Of a DNA stretch of 64,000 nucleotides, positions 41,739 through 50,930 are shown piece after piece (within the stretch, counting starts at the first letter, position 1; every line of letters starts with the position of its first letter). The stretch is from the NCBI GenBank assembly GCA_003446015.1, contig DMBU01000154.1, forward strand, positions 3,893 through 67,892, written 5' to 3'. The DNA comes from Bacteroidales bacterium (lineage in GTDB: Bacteria > Bacteroidota > Bacteroidia > Bacteroidales > UBA12077). Both the position numbers and the translations under genes were made by a program. Under the pieces are notes generated by a model. The model saw only the letters and a program-made list of their open reading frames with translations. It had not been told where the DNA came from and made no database searches.

Positions 41739-44579
41739 TTAGTCTAAAAATTTAGATAATTTCTGAAGTAAACTTTGGAATGTTATGGGTTTTAAAATAT
41801 AATCCTGATATCCTAAATCAAGGATTTCATTTCTTTGGTCTTCTGCAGCATAAGCTGTTTGTACAATAACGGGTATTTTGTATCCATTATCGATTAAATA
41901 TTTTAAAGCCTCATGTCCATTCATTATGGGCATATTAATATCCATAAGAATTAGATCATATTGAGGATTTTCATTAACCATATTTATAACTTCTTTACCA
42001 TCTTTTGCCCAGGAAATTTCAGCTTTCGTTTTTGAAAGAAAAGTAAACAATAATTGATAATTTGTTTCCACATCTTCGGCAATTAGAATTCTTTTAGTAC
42101 TCCAGTCAATGTTTTCAACAACCAAAGGCTGTCTGGGTTTAATTTTTGAAGGTCCGGTTTTATGATATGGAATTGAAAAATAAAAATTTGAACCTTTATT
42201 TTTTTCTGACTCTACCCAGAGTGTTCCTCCAAGCAGATTAACGAGACTCTTACAAAGTGCTAAGCCAATTCCGGTACCACCATACTTTCGAGTTGTGGAT
42301 TCGTCGGCCTGCCTGAAACGATCAAAGATGAACTGTATTTCATCCTCTTTTATACCTATTCCGGAGTCTTTTACATAACAAATTATGTCTTGATTTTTAA
42401 TGTAATAACCAAATTGAACGCTCCCCTTTTCGGTAAATTTTAGAGCATTATCAAGCAAGTTTGCAAAGACCTGTTTTAATCTTTTAAAATCAGTAAATGT
42501 TATAAGTTCTTTCTCGACAATTTCTTTTTGAAGGATAAGATCAATCTCGTCATACTTCATTGTGTTTTTAAACTCAATAAACTCAATAAGTAACTCATCA
42601 AGCAATGTGTTCAAATTTCCATTTGTTTTATTTACTGTAAGTGTTGATGACTCAACTTTTGAAATATCGATAATATTGTCAATAATTTCTAATAATAGTT
42701 TCCCACTATTTCCCAGAATTTTTAAATATTCTTTTTGATCTTCTTTTGAAATTTCTTTTGTATTTAATAATGTTGAAAAACCTATGATTGCGTTTAAGGG
42801 AGTTCTGATTTCGTGTGATAAATTAGTTAAAAAAGATGTTTTTAACCGATCTGATTCTTCCGCTTTGATTTTAGAATCGTACAACTGCTGTTCAAATGTT
42901 TTTTGCTCTGAAATATCTCTGTAAATTACATAAAACCCTAAAAGATGCTGATATACACTTACCGGTGTTCCAATTATTGAAACATATACCTTTAGCTTAT
43001 TTTTTGTAACACGAATTGCCTCAATTTGATCATTAAATCCTTCTTTAAATTTTTTAGTAAAAATTGAAGCTTGATGTTTTAATTCAGCAGGAACTATAAA
43101 ATCATCCAATTCTTTATTCAGAATTTCGGAAATTTCGTATCCAAACAATTTAGTGAAAGCTGGATTTACCCTTTGAACATGACCTTCAGTATTTAAAAAT
43201 GCGATAGCTTCAGGTGATTCTTCAAAAAGTTTTTCATAACGAGCTTCTTCTTCCTGGTTTCTTCTATCTGATTCTTTTATTTCTAAAATCATCTTATTCG
43301 CTGAATTTGCTAAAACCTTAAATTCTGAAAAATTAATTTTTGATTCATCAATAAGAATGTTTTCGAAAGAAGCAGTTTTAAAAAACTCAATAAAAGAGTT
43401 AATTATCGATGTTGCTTTTTTTGATAAATAGAGAGCGAAAATATAAATTAGAATAAATAAAACACTTAAGGGTAATACAACCATGAGGATATTCTGGTTT
43501 ATCTTTTTGCTAATTTCAGTTTTCTTTGTTTCAAGAACCTGATTAATTTCATCAAGATATACTCCTGCTCCAACCATCCATTTCCACTTAGGGATTCCTT
43601 CTACAAACGACATTTTTTGACCTACATCTGAGCTTCTTAATTTTCTCCAGGAGTAGTAAATAAAATCTCCCTCAGGGTTATTTACAGCATTTCTTTCTTC
43701 TTGAATTACCTTAATCCCGTTAGGGTCTTCGAGATTCCATATATTTTTCTTTTCTTTAATTATATTTCCATCCATTAATAAAGCGTCACCATCGTAAGTA
43801 TTTACGAATATGTAACCTTCGTTTCCAAACCTGTAATTCGAAAGCCAATCAAGAACTTCGTTCTGAATACTAGCATTAAAATCAGCATAATAATCTCCTG
43901 TTCCAATATACCAGTTCAGAGGTTCAAAAAGTTTAACATATGAAATCTTTTTAAGCGCCATACTTGTATCTGAATCAGGATGTGTCCAATAATTTGTAAC
44001 GAAGCCTTCTTGTTTTGTATTTATAACATCTAGTTCATCACGCACGACAAAATTTCCCAGGTCATCCTGCAAATTAAAAACATATTTCCCCTCAGTTTCT
44101 GGCGAAACAGGAAACAATATTTCATAACCATCAAGAGATACAATAAAGTAATAACCCCGCCCTGAATCAAAACGAATTGGTCGTAAGGCTTCTACAATTA
44201 AATCTTTAATTTCACTTACTGGAATACGACCTTTATTTTTCGAATAAATATTTGAAGCAATATTGTAGGCAATATTAACCCGGCTCGTTAGCTTATCCTT
44301 AATATGATCATCCGTTTGACTGATTTTATAGTTAATATAATTAACAGCCCTTTTGGTTTCTATCCGAATACTTTCTTTTTGAGATTCAATAAATTCTTGC
44401 TGGGTAGAAGAAATTTCTTCCTGGAGGTTTTTGTTTTCGCGTTTAATCCAAAAATAAACGATAAAAATAAACACAAGACTTATTAAAAGAACAATCTGTA
44501 TAAAAATTAAATTTACAAGCTTAACCTCCCTGTTAAATGGATTCCTAAAAAAGGTTAAAAAGGATTTAAAGTTAGCCAT
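41739..44579 (-). CDS. Hybrid sensor histidine kinase (Cache-PAS-HisKA-HATPase-REC)
   Basis: The 946-residue protein has a membrane helix near residues 22-45, a periplasmic tandem of two single-Cache-like modules and a second membrane helix near 365-385. The modules are marked by GRGYYFIVSLDGYEILFP, then FGNEGYIFVNTYDGDALLMDG, each ended by a W-x-x-G-x-G-x-Y turn. A PAS domain follows, then HisKA with H589 in LSHEIRTPLNAIIGFS, and HATPase with NLLDNALKF, DSGIGI and GGTGIGLAL. A receiver domain ends the chain, with phospho-acceptor aspartate in LILMDINMP and the conserved lysine in ILKPI. I chose the ATG at 44579; the frame opens 15 bases earlier with TTG. It heads a run of same-strand genes that includes the four sensor paralogs. 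No separate response regulator is adjacent. Confidence 0.9.
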   Translation of the reverse strand: MANFKSFLTFFRNPFNREVKLVNLIFIQIVLLISLVFIFIVYFWIKRENKNLQEEISSTQQEFIESQKESIRIETKRAVNYINYKISQTDDHIKDKLTSRVNIAYNIASNIYSKNKGRIPVSEIKDLIVEALRPIRFDSGRGYYFIVSLDGYEILFPVSPETEGKYVFNLQDDLGNFVVRDELDVINTKQEGFVTNYWTHPDSDTSMALKKISYVKLFEPLNWYIGTGDYYADFNASIQNEVLDWLSNYRFGNEGYIFVNTYDGDALLMDGNIIKEKKNIWNLEDPNGIKVIQEERNAVNNPEGDFIYYSWRKLRSSDVGQKMSFVEGIPKWKWMVGAGVYLDEINQVLETKKTEISKKINQNILMVVLPLSVLFILIYIFALYLSKKATSIINSFIEFFKTASFENILIDESKINFSEFKVLANSANKMILEIKESDRRNQEEEARYEKLFEESPEAIAFLNTEGHVQRVNPAFTKLFGYEISEILNKELDDFIVPAELKHQASIFTKKFKEGFNDQIEAIRVTKNKLKVYVSIIGTPVSVYQHLLGFYVIYRDISEQKTFEQQLYDSKIKAEESDRLKTSFLTNLSHEIRTPLNAIIGFSTLLNTKEISKEDQKEYLKILGNSGKLLLEIIDNIIDISKVESSTLTVNKTNGNLNTLLDELLIEFIEFKNTMKYDEIDLILQKEIVEKELITFTDFKRLKQVFANLLDNALKFTEKGSVQFGYYIKNQDIICYVKDSGIGIKEDEIQFIFDRFRQADESTTRKYGGTGIGLALCKSLVNLLGGTLWVESEKNKGSNFYFSIPYHKTGPSKIKPRQPLVVENIDWSTKRILIAEDVETNYQLLFTFLSKTKAEISWAKDGKEVINMVNENPQYDLILMDINMPIMNGHEALKYLIDNGYKIPVIVQTAYAAEDQRNEILDLGYQDYILKPITFQSLLQKLSKFLD

Positions 44580-44751
44580 TATTCCGATTAGCAAATGCAG
44601 GTTTTAGAACGCAACTAAGTTATAAAAATATTGCCTCATTAAAAAGTTAAGGAATTAATCTTTTAAAATGATATGTTTTCATAAATTTGATTGTTTATTT
44701 AACATAAGAGAGTTTTAGGTTGTTTTAAATATCAAATAATTTTGTAAGCAA

Positions 44752-46065
44752 ATGAAGAACAATAATTTACTTAAAATTTTAATCATCGCGGCGGTTATAT
44801 TCATTGTATTTGCTCTGGTTGGAAAAACTCAAGGATGGTTTGGTGGAGTGGCAGGAATAAAGGTTAATGTCGAAAGCCCCGAATTTAGAACCATTACAGA
44901 AATTGTTACAGCAAGCGGAAAAATTCAACCCGAGACCGAGGTTAAAATATCTCCGGATGTGTCAGGGGAAATTGTTGAGTTAATGATTAAAGAAGGAGAT
45001 GAAATAAAAAAGGGAGATCTTTTATTAAAAATCAAACCAGACATGTATCTATCAGCAGTCGATAGGGCAAGAGCTGCGGTAAATACAGCAAAGGCAAACA
45101 AGGCAAACAGCGAAGCTTATTTGGAGCAAATAAAAGCAAAATATACACAAACAAAAAACGCGTACGAACGAAACAAAATTTTATGGGAACAAGAAACAAT
45201 TTCGCAGGCAGAATACGAAACAGCCCTCTCGTCTTATGAGATGGTAAGTGCAGAAATGGAAGCTGCTAAGAAATCAGTTGAGAGTGCAAAATATTCAGTT
45301 CAAAGTGCCGAAGCCTCATTATCTGAATCGGAAGAGAGCCTTAAGAAAACAACTATTTATGCACCCATGAGTGGTACTATTTCTATGTTAAATGTTGAGA
45401 AAGGCGAACGAGTTGTGGGAACAATGCAAATGGCAGGAACTGAAATGTTGCGTATTGCCGATTTAAGCAGAATGGAAGTTAAGGTTGAGGTAAATGAAAA
45501 CGATATCGTAAAAGTAAAATTAAATGACACGGCCTTAATTGAAGTAGATGCATATTTAGGAGAAACTTTTAAAGGAGTTGTTACTGAAATTGCAAATTCA
45601 GCAAATGTTTCGGGTATGAGCACTGATCAGGTTACAAACTTTATTGTTAAAATTTTACTCTTAAAAGAATCGTACAAACACTTAATTAAGAGTCATAATT
45701 CCAATCCTTTTCGACCGGGAATGTCAGCTTCGGTTGATATTCAAACGAACACAAAACCAAACATTTTAACTATTCCTATTCAATGCGTTACAACACGTGC
45801 AGATTCAACCGAAAAAATACAGAATAGTGCAACAGAGCCCGATGAGGAGTTAAGAGAGGTAGTTTTTGTGGTTTCAAATGATTCAGCAATTTTACAAACT
45901 GTAAAAACAGGAATACAAGACAATAAGTACATTGAAGTATTGGAAGGAATTACTATTAATGAAAAGGTTATTACAGCTCCTTACAGTGCTATATCAAGAA
46001 AACTGAAAAACGGATCGATAGTTAAGATTGTTGATAAGGATGAATTGTTTCAGGAAAATGATTAA
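44752..46065 (+). CDS. Efflux periplasmic adaptor (HlyD/MacA-like membrane fusion protein)
   Basis: The 437-residue protein has an N-terminal membrane anchor (residues 5-25) and two half-lipoyl motifs, KISPDVSGEIVELMIKEGDEI and IYAPMSGTISMLNVEKGERVV split across the domain. A helical hairpin lies between them (about 95-185, coiled coil). A beta-barrel domain and membrane-proximal domain complete it. It belongs to the RND/MacA adaptor group, linking an inner-membrane pump to an outer-membrane channel. Neither an ABC/RND pump nor a TolC-like gene lies next to it, so its partners must be elsewhere. tsaB follows after 33 bases. Confidence 0.88.
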   Translation: MKNNNLLKILIIAAVIFIVFALVGKTQGWFGGVAGIKVNVESPEFRTITEIVTASGKIQPETEVKISPDVSGEIVELMIKEGDEIKKGDLLLKIKPDMYLSAVDRARAAVNTAKANKANSEAYLEQIKAKYTQTKNAYERNKILWEQETISQAEYETALSSYEMVSAEMEAAKKSVESAKYSVQSAEASLSESEESLKKTTIYAPMSGTISMLNVEKGERVVGTMQMAGTEMLRIADLSRMEVKVEVNENDIVKVKLNDTALIEVDAYLGETFKGVVTEIANSANVSGMSTDQVTNFIVKILLLKESYKHLIKSHNSNPFRPGMSASVDIQTNTKPNILTIPIQCVTTRADSTEKIQNSATEPDEELREVVFVVSNDSAILQTVKTGIQDNKYIEVLEGITINEKVITAPYSAISRKLKNGSIVKIVDKDELFQEND

Positions 46066-46098
46066 TTTCGTCGCCTGAAGGTATTAATATAAGACAAA

Positions 46099-46815
46099 AT
46101 GGCGTTAATTCTTAATATCGAAACATCAACAATTGTTTGCTCGGTTTCAGTTTCTCGGGATGGAATTGTTTTAGCCGTAAAGGAAAGTCGTGAAGAAAAA
46201 TCACATGCCAAATCACTGACCATTTTTATTGATGAGATACTTAAAGAATTAAATTATAAAATTGACGATTTAGATGCCGTTGCAATAAGCAAAGGCCCTG
46301 GCTCATACACCGGATTAAGAATAGGTGTTTCTACGGCAAAGGGGTTATGTTACGCCAAAGACTTACCCTTAATCGCGATAAATACCTTGCAATCAATGGC
46401 AACTGGAATGATTTTAAAATTCAATACAAACGAGTTGCCCGTTGATAATTTTGAAACGGCTATTTTAGTTCCTATGATTGATGCTCGAAGAATGGAGGTT
46501 TATTCCGCATTTTTTAATTCAAAAGGGGAGTCAGTAAGAGAAGTATTGGCAGAAATTATTGACGAGCATTCATACAAGGATATATTATCAAAGCAAAAGA
46601 TGATTTTTTTTGGTGATGGATCAGAAAAAATCAGGGAAACGATTCAACACGAAAATGCAATTTTTATAGGTGATATTTATCCATCATCAAATGATATGGC
46701 AGAACTTTCAGAGAATGCATATCAAAAACGAGAATTTGAAAACGTAGCCTATTTTGAACCTTTTTATTTAAAAGATTTTGTTGCAACGGTTCCGAAGAAA
46801 AATATTTTTCAATAA
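46099..46815 (+). CDS. tsaB: tRNA threonylcarbamoyladenosine biosynthesis protein TsaB
   Basis: The 238-residue ASKHA-fold protein is TsaB, which partners TsaD and TsaE in making t6A37 on ANN-reading tRNAs. It has the N-terminal LNIETSTIVCSVSV, the ISKGPGSYTGLRIG signature, and the Bacteroidota-length C-terminal part ending YLKDFVATVPKKNIF. It is a cytoplasmic paralog of TsaD without the metal-binding residues. The gene follows the efflux adaptor after 33 bases and precedes the DUF3108 gene by 40 bases. Confidence 0.94.
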   Translation: MALILNIETSTIVCSVSVSRDGIVLAVKESREEKSHAKSLTIFIDEILKELNYKIDDLDAVAISKGPGSYTGLRIGVSTAKGLCYAKDLPLIAINTLQSMATGMILKFNTNELPVDNFETAILVPMIDARRMEVYSAFFNSKGESVREVLAEIIDEHSYKDILSKQKMIFFGDGSEKIRETIQHENAIFIGDIYPSSNDMAELSENAYQKREFENVAYFEPFYLKDFVATVPKKNIFQ

Positions 46816-46855
46816 TTATACCGGTTTTGTTTTATGAATTAAAACAAAAATTTTA

Positions 46856-47635
46856 ATGAAGCAGCTTTTCCAGAGATTAATTCCAGCAGTTCTTTTTTTG
46901 TTTATCCACATTAATGTTGGATCAAATGCTCCTGTTGAAGTTAAGCCTTATGTTTCGGGCGAGAAATTGGTTTATGTAGCGCATCTGGGCTGGCTAAATG
47001 CAGGAACGGCCACGTTTACTATTCGCGACTCAGTTTTCGAAAATAAAAAATTATATCATGCAATTGCCCGGGCAAATACAATTGGTTTGGCCGACAAATT
47101 ATTTGAAGTGCGTGATATTTATGAAAGTTTTTTTAATCCGGAAAACAATCAAACATATTTAGCAATACGAAATATAAGCGAGGGAAAATACAGGTATTAC
47201 AACGAAGTCAGGTATAATTATGAAGAAAAAAAGGTCGTAAGTCAAAAATCTGGTGAGCATGAAGTTCCTGAGAACATTATGGATATGCTGGGAGCGTTTT
47301 ATTATTTTAGGCAATCGATGGTTAGCAGAATTAAAAACGTTGGTGATGAATTAATACTTGATACTTATTTTGCAGATGAGATTTTTCCCTTAAAAATGAG
47401 GTATGTTGGCGACGAACAGATAAAAACAAAGCTGGGTAAATTTAACACCATGAAATTTTCACCGGTAGTGGAACCCGGAAGAATTTTCGATTCCGAAGAT
47501 GATGTTACCATATGGATCTCAAAAGATGAAAATTATATTCCTATACAAGTTCGAATAGATTTAATTATTGGATCAATAAAATGCGATTTGATTGAATATT
47601 CAGGTTTACAGCATAAATTAAAAAAACTAGATTAA
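46856..47635 (+). CDS. DUF3108 protein, exported
   Basis: The 259-residue protein has an N-terminal signal peptide (about residues 1-22, HINVGSNA) followed by a beta-rich domain of the DUF3108 family. Typical stretches are VSGEKLVYVAHLGWLNAGTA, RDIYESFFNPENNQ and DDVTIWISKDENYIPIQVRI. It has no catalytic motif. It is probably periplasmic or on the inner face of the outer membrane. It lies between tsaB and efp, a placement that gives no function. I can name the family but not the role. Confidence 0.83.
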   Translation: MKQLFQRLIPAVLFLFIHINVGSNAPVEVKPYVSGEKLVYVAHLGWLNAGTATFTIRDSVFENKKLYHAIARANTIGLADKLFEVRDIYESFFNPENNQTYLAIRNISEGKYRYYNEVRYNYEEKKVVSQKSGEHEVPENIMDMLGAFYYFRQSMVSRIKNVGDELILDTYFADEIFPLKMRYVGDEQIKTKLGKFNTMKFSPVVEPGRIFDSEDDVTIWISKDENYIPIQVRIDLIIGSIKCDLIEYSGLQHKLKKLD

Positions 47636-47732
47636 AAATCGATCTGTATAATTACAGATTAAAAATTTTGAATAAGATATTTAAATGATTTACATTATTT
47701 TTGCACAAAAAATTAGATAAATAAATTAGAAT

Positions 47733-48302
47733 ATGGCAAGTACAGCAGATTTCAAAAATGGTTTATGCATAGAGTATAATGGCGATTTATTTACAATCGT
47801 TCAGTTTCAGCATGTAAAGCCCGGAAAAGGAGCGGCGTTTGTTCGAACAAAACTTAAAAACCTAAAAACAGGAAAAGTTATCGACAATACCTTTAATGCA
47901 GGAGTAAAGGTTAACGTTCAACGAATTGAGCGACGTCCATATCAATTTTTATATAAAGATGATTTAGGATACCATTTTATGCATAACGAAACCTTCGAGC
48001 AGGTATCTTTTAATAAAGACTTAATAAACGCATCAGATCTTTTAAAAGAAGGTCAGAATGTTGAAGCTGTTTGGCATGCCGATACCGAAACTCCATTGTA
48101 TTGCGAGCTTCCTCCATTTGTTACTTTAGAAGTTGTTTACACTGAACCGGGATTAAAAGGTGATACATCATCAAGCTCATCGCTTAAACCAGCAAAACTT
48201 GAAACTGATGCCGAAGTAATGGTTCCTTTGTTTATAAACACTGGAGATAAAATAAAAGTTGATACCCGAGACAATACATATAGTGAAAGAGTAAAAGAAT
48301 AG
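47733..48302 (+). CDS. efp: Elongation factor P
   Basis: The 189-residue protein is EF-P, which relieves ribosome stalling at polyproline. KOW-like domain I has the exposed loop VKPGKGAAF with lysine K32 at the tip, the residue that other bacteria may modify. Domains II and III follow, ending in the conserved GDKIKVDTRDNTYSERV. It begins at ATG 47733 after the -7-like box TATTTTTG at 47696-47703. No EpmA/EpmB genes are in the window. A deoxyhypusine synthase-like gene lies 2.6 kb downstream, on the opposite strand; any link is speculation. Confidence 0.96.
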   Translation: MASTADFKNGLCIEYNGDLFTIVQFQHVKPGKGAAFVRTKLKNLKTGKVIDNTFNAGVKVNVQRIERRPYQFLYKDDLGYHFMHNETFEQVSFNKDLINASDLLKEGQNVEAVWHADTETPLYCELPPFVTLEVVYTEPGLKGDTSSSSSLKPAKLETDAEVMVPLFINTGDKIKVDTRDNTYSERVKE

Positions 48303-48359
48303 GTTTTTATTTTGATCTTAAATTTTGTAAATTTATTCAGATTTGAAAATCAGAACTAA

Positions 48360-49598
48360 ATGGATCCAACTGCAAAAGCATCGATAAACAGGTTAAAGCT
48401 TTCAACATTTAAGCTGAATACCCTGTTAACGATTACAAAAGCAATTAATGCAAACCTCTCAACAGAGGAATTGCTTACACGATATGAAACAATTCTGCGC
48501 GAAGATCTGAATATTGGTAAAATACTGATTTTCAAATACGAAAAAGAATGGAATTTAATTTTAAGTTCAGGTTGCTCCAAAGAGATTATTAAAAGAATCA
48601 ATGTAGAGGACGATTTACTTGGCCACGATGAAATTTCGTTTATTACAGCATCTCCTAATCCTACACTCAGGGTTTTCGATAATATTATACCTGTTGTAAA
48701 TAATAATGTTCCCATTGCATTTGTTTTAATTGGCGATATCGACGAAGAAAAAGAAGGTGTTAGTCCAACCATTAAGCACCTTCATTTTATTCAAACACTT
48801 TCGAACATTATTATGGTTGCCATTGAGAACATCCGTTTGTATAACGATTCTCTGAAGCAGGAAGCTATGAAAAAAGAGCTTGAGCTGGCTTCTAAAATGC
48901 AGTCCATGCTTATACCCGACAGATCGGTTTTACCGAACAATGACAAAATATTGGTATCAACGTTTTATCATCCGCATCAAGAAGTTGGTGGAGATTATTA
49001 CGATTTTATTCAGCTCAATAAAGACGAGTTTGGTTTTTGTATTGCCGATGTTTCAGGTAAAGGAATTTCAGCTGCCTTATTAATGTCGAATTTCCAAGCC
49101 AATTTGCGAGCGCTTTTCACCATGGAAATGCCTTTACTCGAAATTATTAAGAAACTTAACGAAAGGGTCATGGCTAGTGCAAAGGGTGAAAAATTCATTA
49201 CTCTTTTTATTGCCAAATACAGTTATAAAACCCGAATATTGGAATATGTAAATGCAGGACATAATCCTCCCTTATTTTATAATATAGAAAAAAAGGAAAT
49301 GCTTTTCCTTCGAGAAGGATGTGTTGGTATGGGTATGCTTGATGAAATACCTACTTTAAATTCAGGAAGTCTGAAAATAGAACAAAAATCAAAATTATTT
49401 TGCTATACCGATGGATTGGTTGAGCTGGTCGATGAAAAAGGTGTTACTTTCGGCACAAAACAAATAGAAAAGAACCTTGCCAACGAAAAGGATATTGATC
49501 ATAACATTAGTAACATTGTTAAACAACAAAAAGTACTGGAAGACAATGCTGCTATTTTCGACGATATTTCTATTATTGGGATAGAATTTTATTCCTAA
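48360..49598 (+). CDS. GAF-SpoIIE (PP2C-type) phosphatase, RsbU-like
   Basis: The 412-residue protein combines an N-terminal GAF-like domain (about residues 20-165), a short coiled linker (EAMKKELELASKMQSMLIPD) and a SpoIIE/PP2C phosphatase domain (about 195-410). The metal-binding motifs are GGDYYDF, IADVSGKGISAALLM, NAGHNPPLFY, YTDGLVEL and the final DDISIIGIEF. Such proteins dephosphorylate anti-sigma antagonists in partner-switching cascades, but no anti-sigma or antagonist gene is adjacent. It is cytoplasmic. It ends before a hairpin terminator. Confidence 0.92.
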   Translation: MDPTAKASINRLKLSTFKLNTLLTITKAINANLSTEELLTRYETILREDLNIGKILIFKYEKEWNLILSSGCSKEIIKRINVEDDLLGHDEISFITASPNPTLRVFDNIIPVVNNNVPIAFVLIGDIDEEKEGVSPTIKHLHFIQTLSNIIMVAIENIRLYNDSLKQEAMKKELELASKMQSMLIPDRSVLPNNDKILVSTFYHPHQEVGGDYYDFIQLNKDEFGFCIADVSGKGISAALLMSNFQANLRALFTMEMPLLEIIKKLNERVMASAKGEKFITLFIAKYSYKTRILEYVNAGHNPPLFYNIEKKEMLFLREGCVGMGMLDEIPTLNSGSLKIEQKSKLFCYTDGLVELVDEKGVTFGTKQIEKNLANEKDIDHNISNIVKQQKVLEDNAAIFDDISIIGIEFYS

Positions 49599-49617
49599 AT
49601 AATATTTAAATATAGAG

Positions 49618-49645
49618 AGGCCTAACAGATTTTTTTGTTAGGCCT
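49618..49645. terminator. Intrinsic terminator after the SpoIIE-type phosphatase gene
   Basis: AGGCCTAACA (49618-49627) and TGTTAGGCCT (49636-49645) pair perfectly around an eight-base T-rich loop, 20 bases beyond the stop. No long T-run follows on the plus strand, so efficiency is uncertain; the next palindrome may back it up. Confidence 0.75.
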
Positions 49646-49661
49646 TATGGTTTCATAATAA

Positions 49662-49694
49662 AACCCTGCGAGCGTTTTAAACGCTCGCAGGGTT
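49662..49694. terminator. 33-base perfect palindrome, same family as 4450-4482
   Basis: Arms AACCCTGCGAGCGTTT (49662-49677) and AAACGCTCGCAGGGTT (49679-49694) are exact inverse complements around one T. It lies 20 bases beyond the stop of the minus-strand MazG-like gene and is followed on that strand by TTTTATTAT, so it fits a terminator. The 16-1-16 design matches the xth-typA palindrome, but the middle of the arms differs. Confidence 0.75.
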
Positions 49695-49714
49695 AATTTT
49701 ACTGATATATTAAT

Positions 49715-50047
49715 TTAGCTCCAGATTCTGTTTTTATTAATTTCTTCTTTATTCCTAAATGCGTTTTCCAAATTTATATTGTATCTGTTAGCAATTGAGC
49801 AAACATAAATTAAAATATCAGCTAACTCTTCTTCAACGGTAGTTATTTTCGAATTTTTCTTATCAATACTAATTGCCTCCATTTTACGAACTGCTTTAAA
49901 TAATTCGCCAATTTCTTCACCTAAAAGAAGGCATTTTTGAAGAACACCCTGTTTTTCAAAACCACGTTCAAGTTCTAACTCTTTAACATATTCCTGAAAA
50001 TCTTTTAAAGTTGGATTTTCTTTTAGAAGCAATTTGCTTTTACTCAT
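49715..50047 (-). CDS. MazG-like nucleotide pyrophosphohydrolase
   Basis: The 110-residue protein resembles small all-alpha MazG/dUTPase-like pyrophosphohydrolases. It has the helix LLLGEEIGELFKAVRKME and the second acidic helix VEEELADILIYVCSIANR, which give the E-x2-E and E-x3-D magnesium sites of the family. It would hydrolyse a nucleoside triphosphate to monophosphate and pyrophosphate, possibly to clean the nucleotide pool. I chose ATG 50047 because an AAAGGTG sequence precedes it at a useful distance; the upstream GTG at 50059 lies inside that sequence. It is a single-gene unit. Confidence 0.82.
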   Translation of the reverse strand: MSKSKLLLKENPTLKDFQEYVKELELERGFEKQGVLQKCLLLGEEIGELFKAVRKMEAISIDKKNSKITTVEEELADILIYVCSIANRYNINLENAFRNKEEINKNRIWS

Positions 50048-50093
50048 GAATGTTATCACCTTTTATTATTGTCAACATTTTGTTATGAAGTAA

Positions 50094-50795
50094 TTATCTA
50101 AACCAATTCCACTGCACTTTCCAGTAAATAATTGGCGCTATGGCGTTTAGGTCTGAATAACCATCATTAAACCAGGTATATGAAATTCCAGGTCCAAGTT
50201 CGAATGTAAAGGATTTTTTGTAATTGAACTTTTTGAAACTTTCATGAATCCATCCACCTCCAAAAAACAAGGCTTCATAACCACCTGTTCCTGCTCCTGC
50301 GTTTAAGGTTATCCCATTAAGTTTCACTTTCTGGCTTGTTGATTTAAATTTTTTCTTAAAATAAAAATTCGTGCCTAAACCTAAAACAATTGAATGTTCA
50401 AAGTAAGTTTTTGTATTTCCCCAATAATTTTCTACACTTATCATGCTGGGCCGATAATTCAGACTCATTTCAAAAGCAAATTTATCTGATGCATGAAATC
50501 GAATAGGGAGCCCTAAAAGACCACCAGTTCCAATTGAAAAACCATACGAAAAATTGCTCCCATATTCATCTAAATTAAAATTATATTCTCTTAAAATTTG
50601 CTCAATATCTTGATTTAAATAAGAATAAAGCTGACCATCATCTGTTTTAATTATAGTCTCACTGCCAGGCTCTTGTTTTATAATAATACCCTTGATTACA
50701 GAACCATTTTTTAAATAGATAACATCTTGAAAATCTTGTGAAAATGCAGATGTAAAAACAATTACACCAAAAATTAGCAATAATATTTTTTTCAT
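50094..50795 (-). CDS. Exported protein with outer-membrane beta-barrel features
   Basis: The 233-residue protein has a signal peptide (residues 1-19, ending SAFSQ). Residues 20-70 look like a small beta domain (DVIYLKNGSVIKGIIIKQEPG), a module common before Bacteroidota barrels. From about residue 80 the sequence shows alternating hydrophobic strands and glycine-rich turns, ending in an aromatic WKVQWNWFR, as in an eight-stranded outer-membrane barrel. I use ATG 50795; a TTG lies one codon upstream. No function is recognised. It sits between the MazG-like gene and the polyamine cluster without evident connection. Confidence 0.7.
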   Translation of the reverse strand: MKKILLLIFGVIVFTSAFSQDFQDVIYLKNGSVIKGIIIKQEPGSETIIKTDDGQLYSYLNQDIEQILREYNFNLDEYGSNFSYGFSIGTGGLLGLPIRFHASDKFAFEMSLNYRPSMISVENYWGNTKTYFEHSIVLGLGTNFYFKKKFKSTSQKVKLNGITLNAGAGTGGYEALFFGGGWIHESFKKFNYKKSFTFELGPGISYTWFNDGYSDLNAIAPIIYWKVQWNWFR

Positions 50796-50876
50796 CAATT
50801 AATAAGGTTAATAATACAATATAATTAGGATTATGAAGATAAGCAAAAAGCGTTAAAACATTAAGTATTTAATAAA

Positions 50877-50910
50877 AAACCTCCAACATTATTTGTTGAA
50901 GGTTTCAGAC
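50877..50910 (-). terminator. Terminator of the polyamine cluster (minus strand)
   Basis: AAACCTCCAACA (50877-50888) and TGTTGAAGGTTT (50894-50905) pair with one mismatch around a five-base loop. On the minus strand the hairpin is followed by TTTTTTATTAAAT. It lies 25 bases after the stop of the deoxyhypusine synthase-like gene and should end its transcript. Confidence 0.8.
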
Positions 50911-50930
50911 TTATGATTTTTAATAAACTT

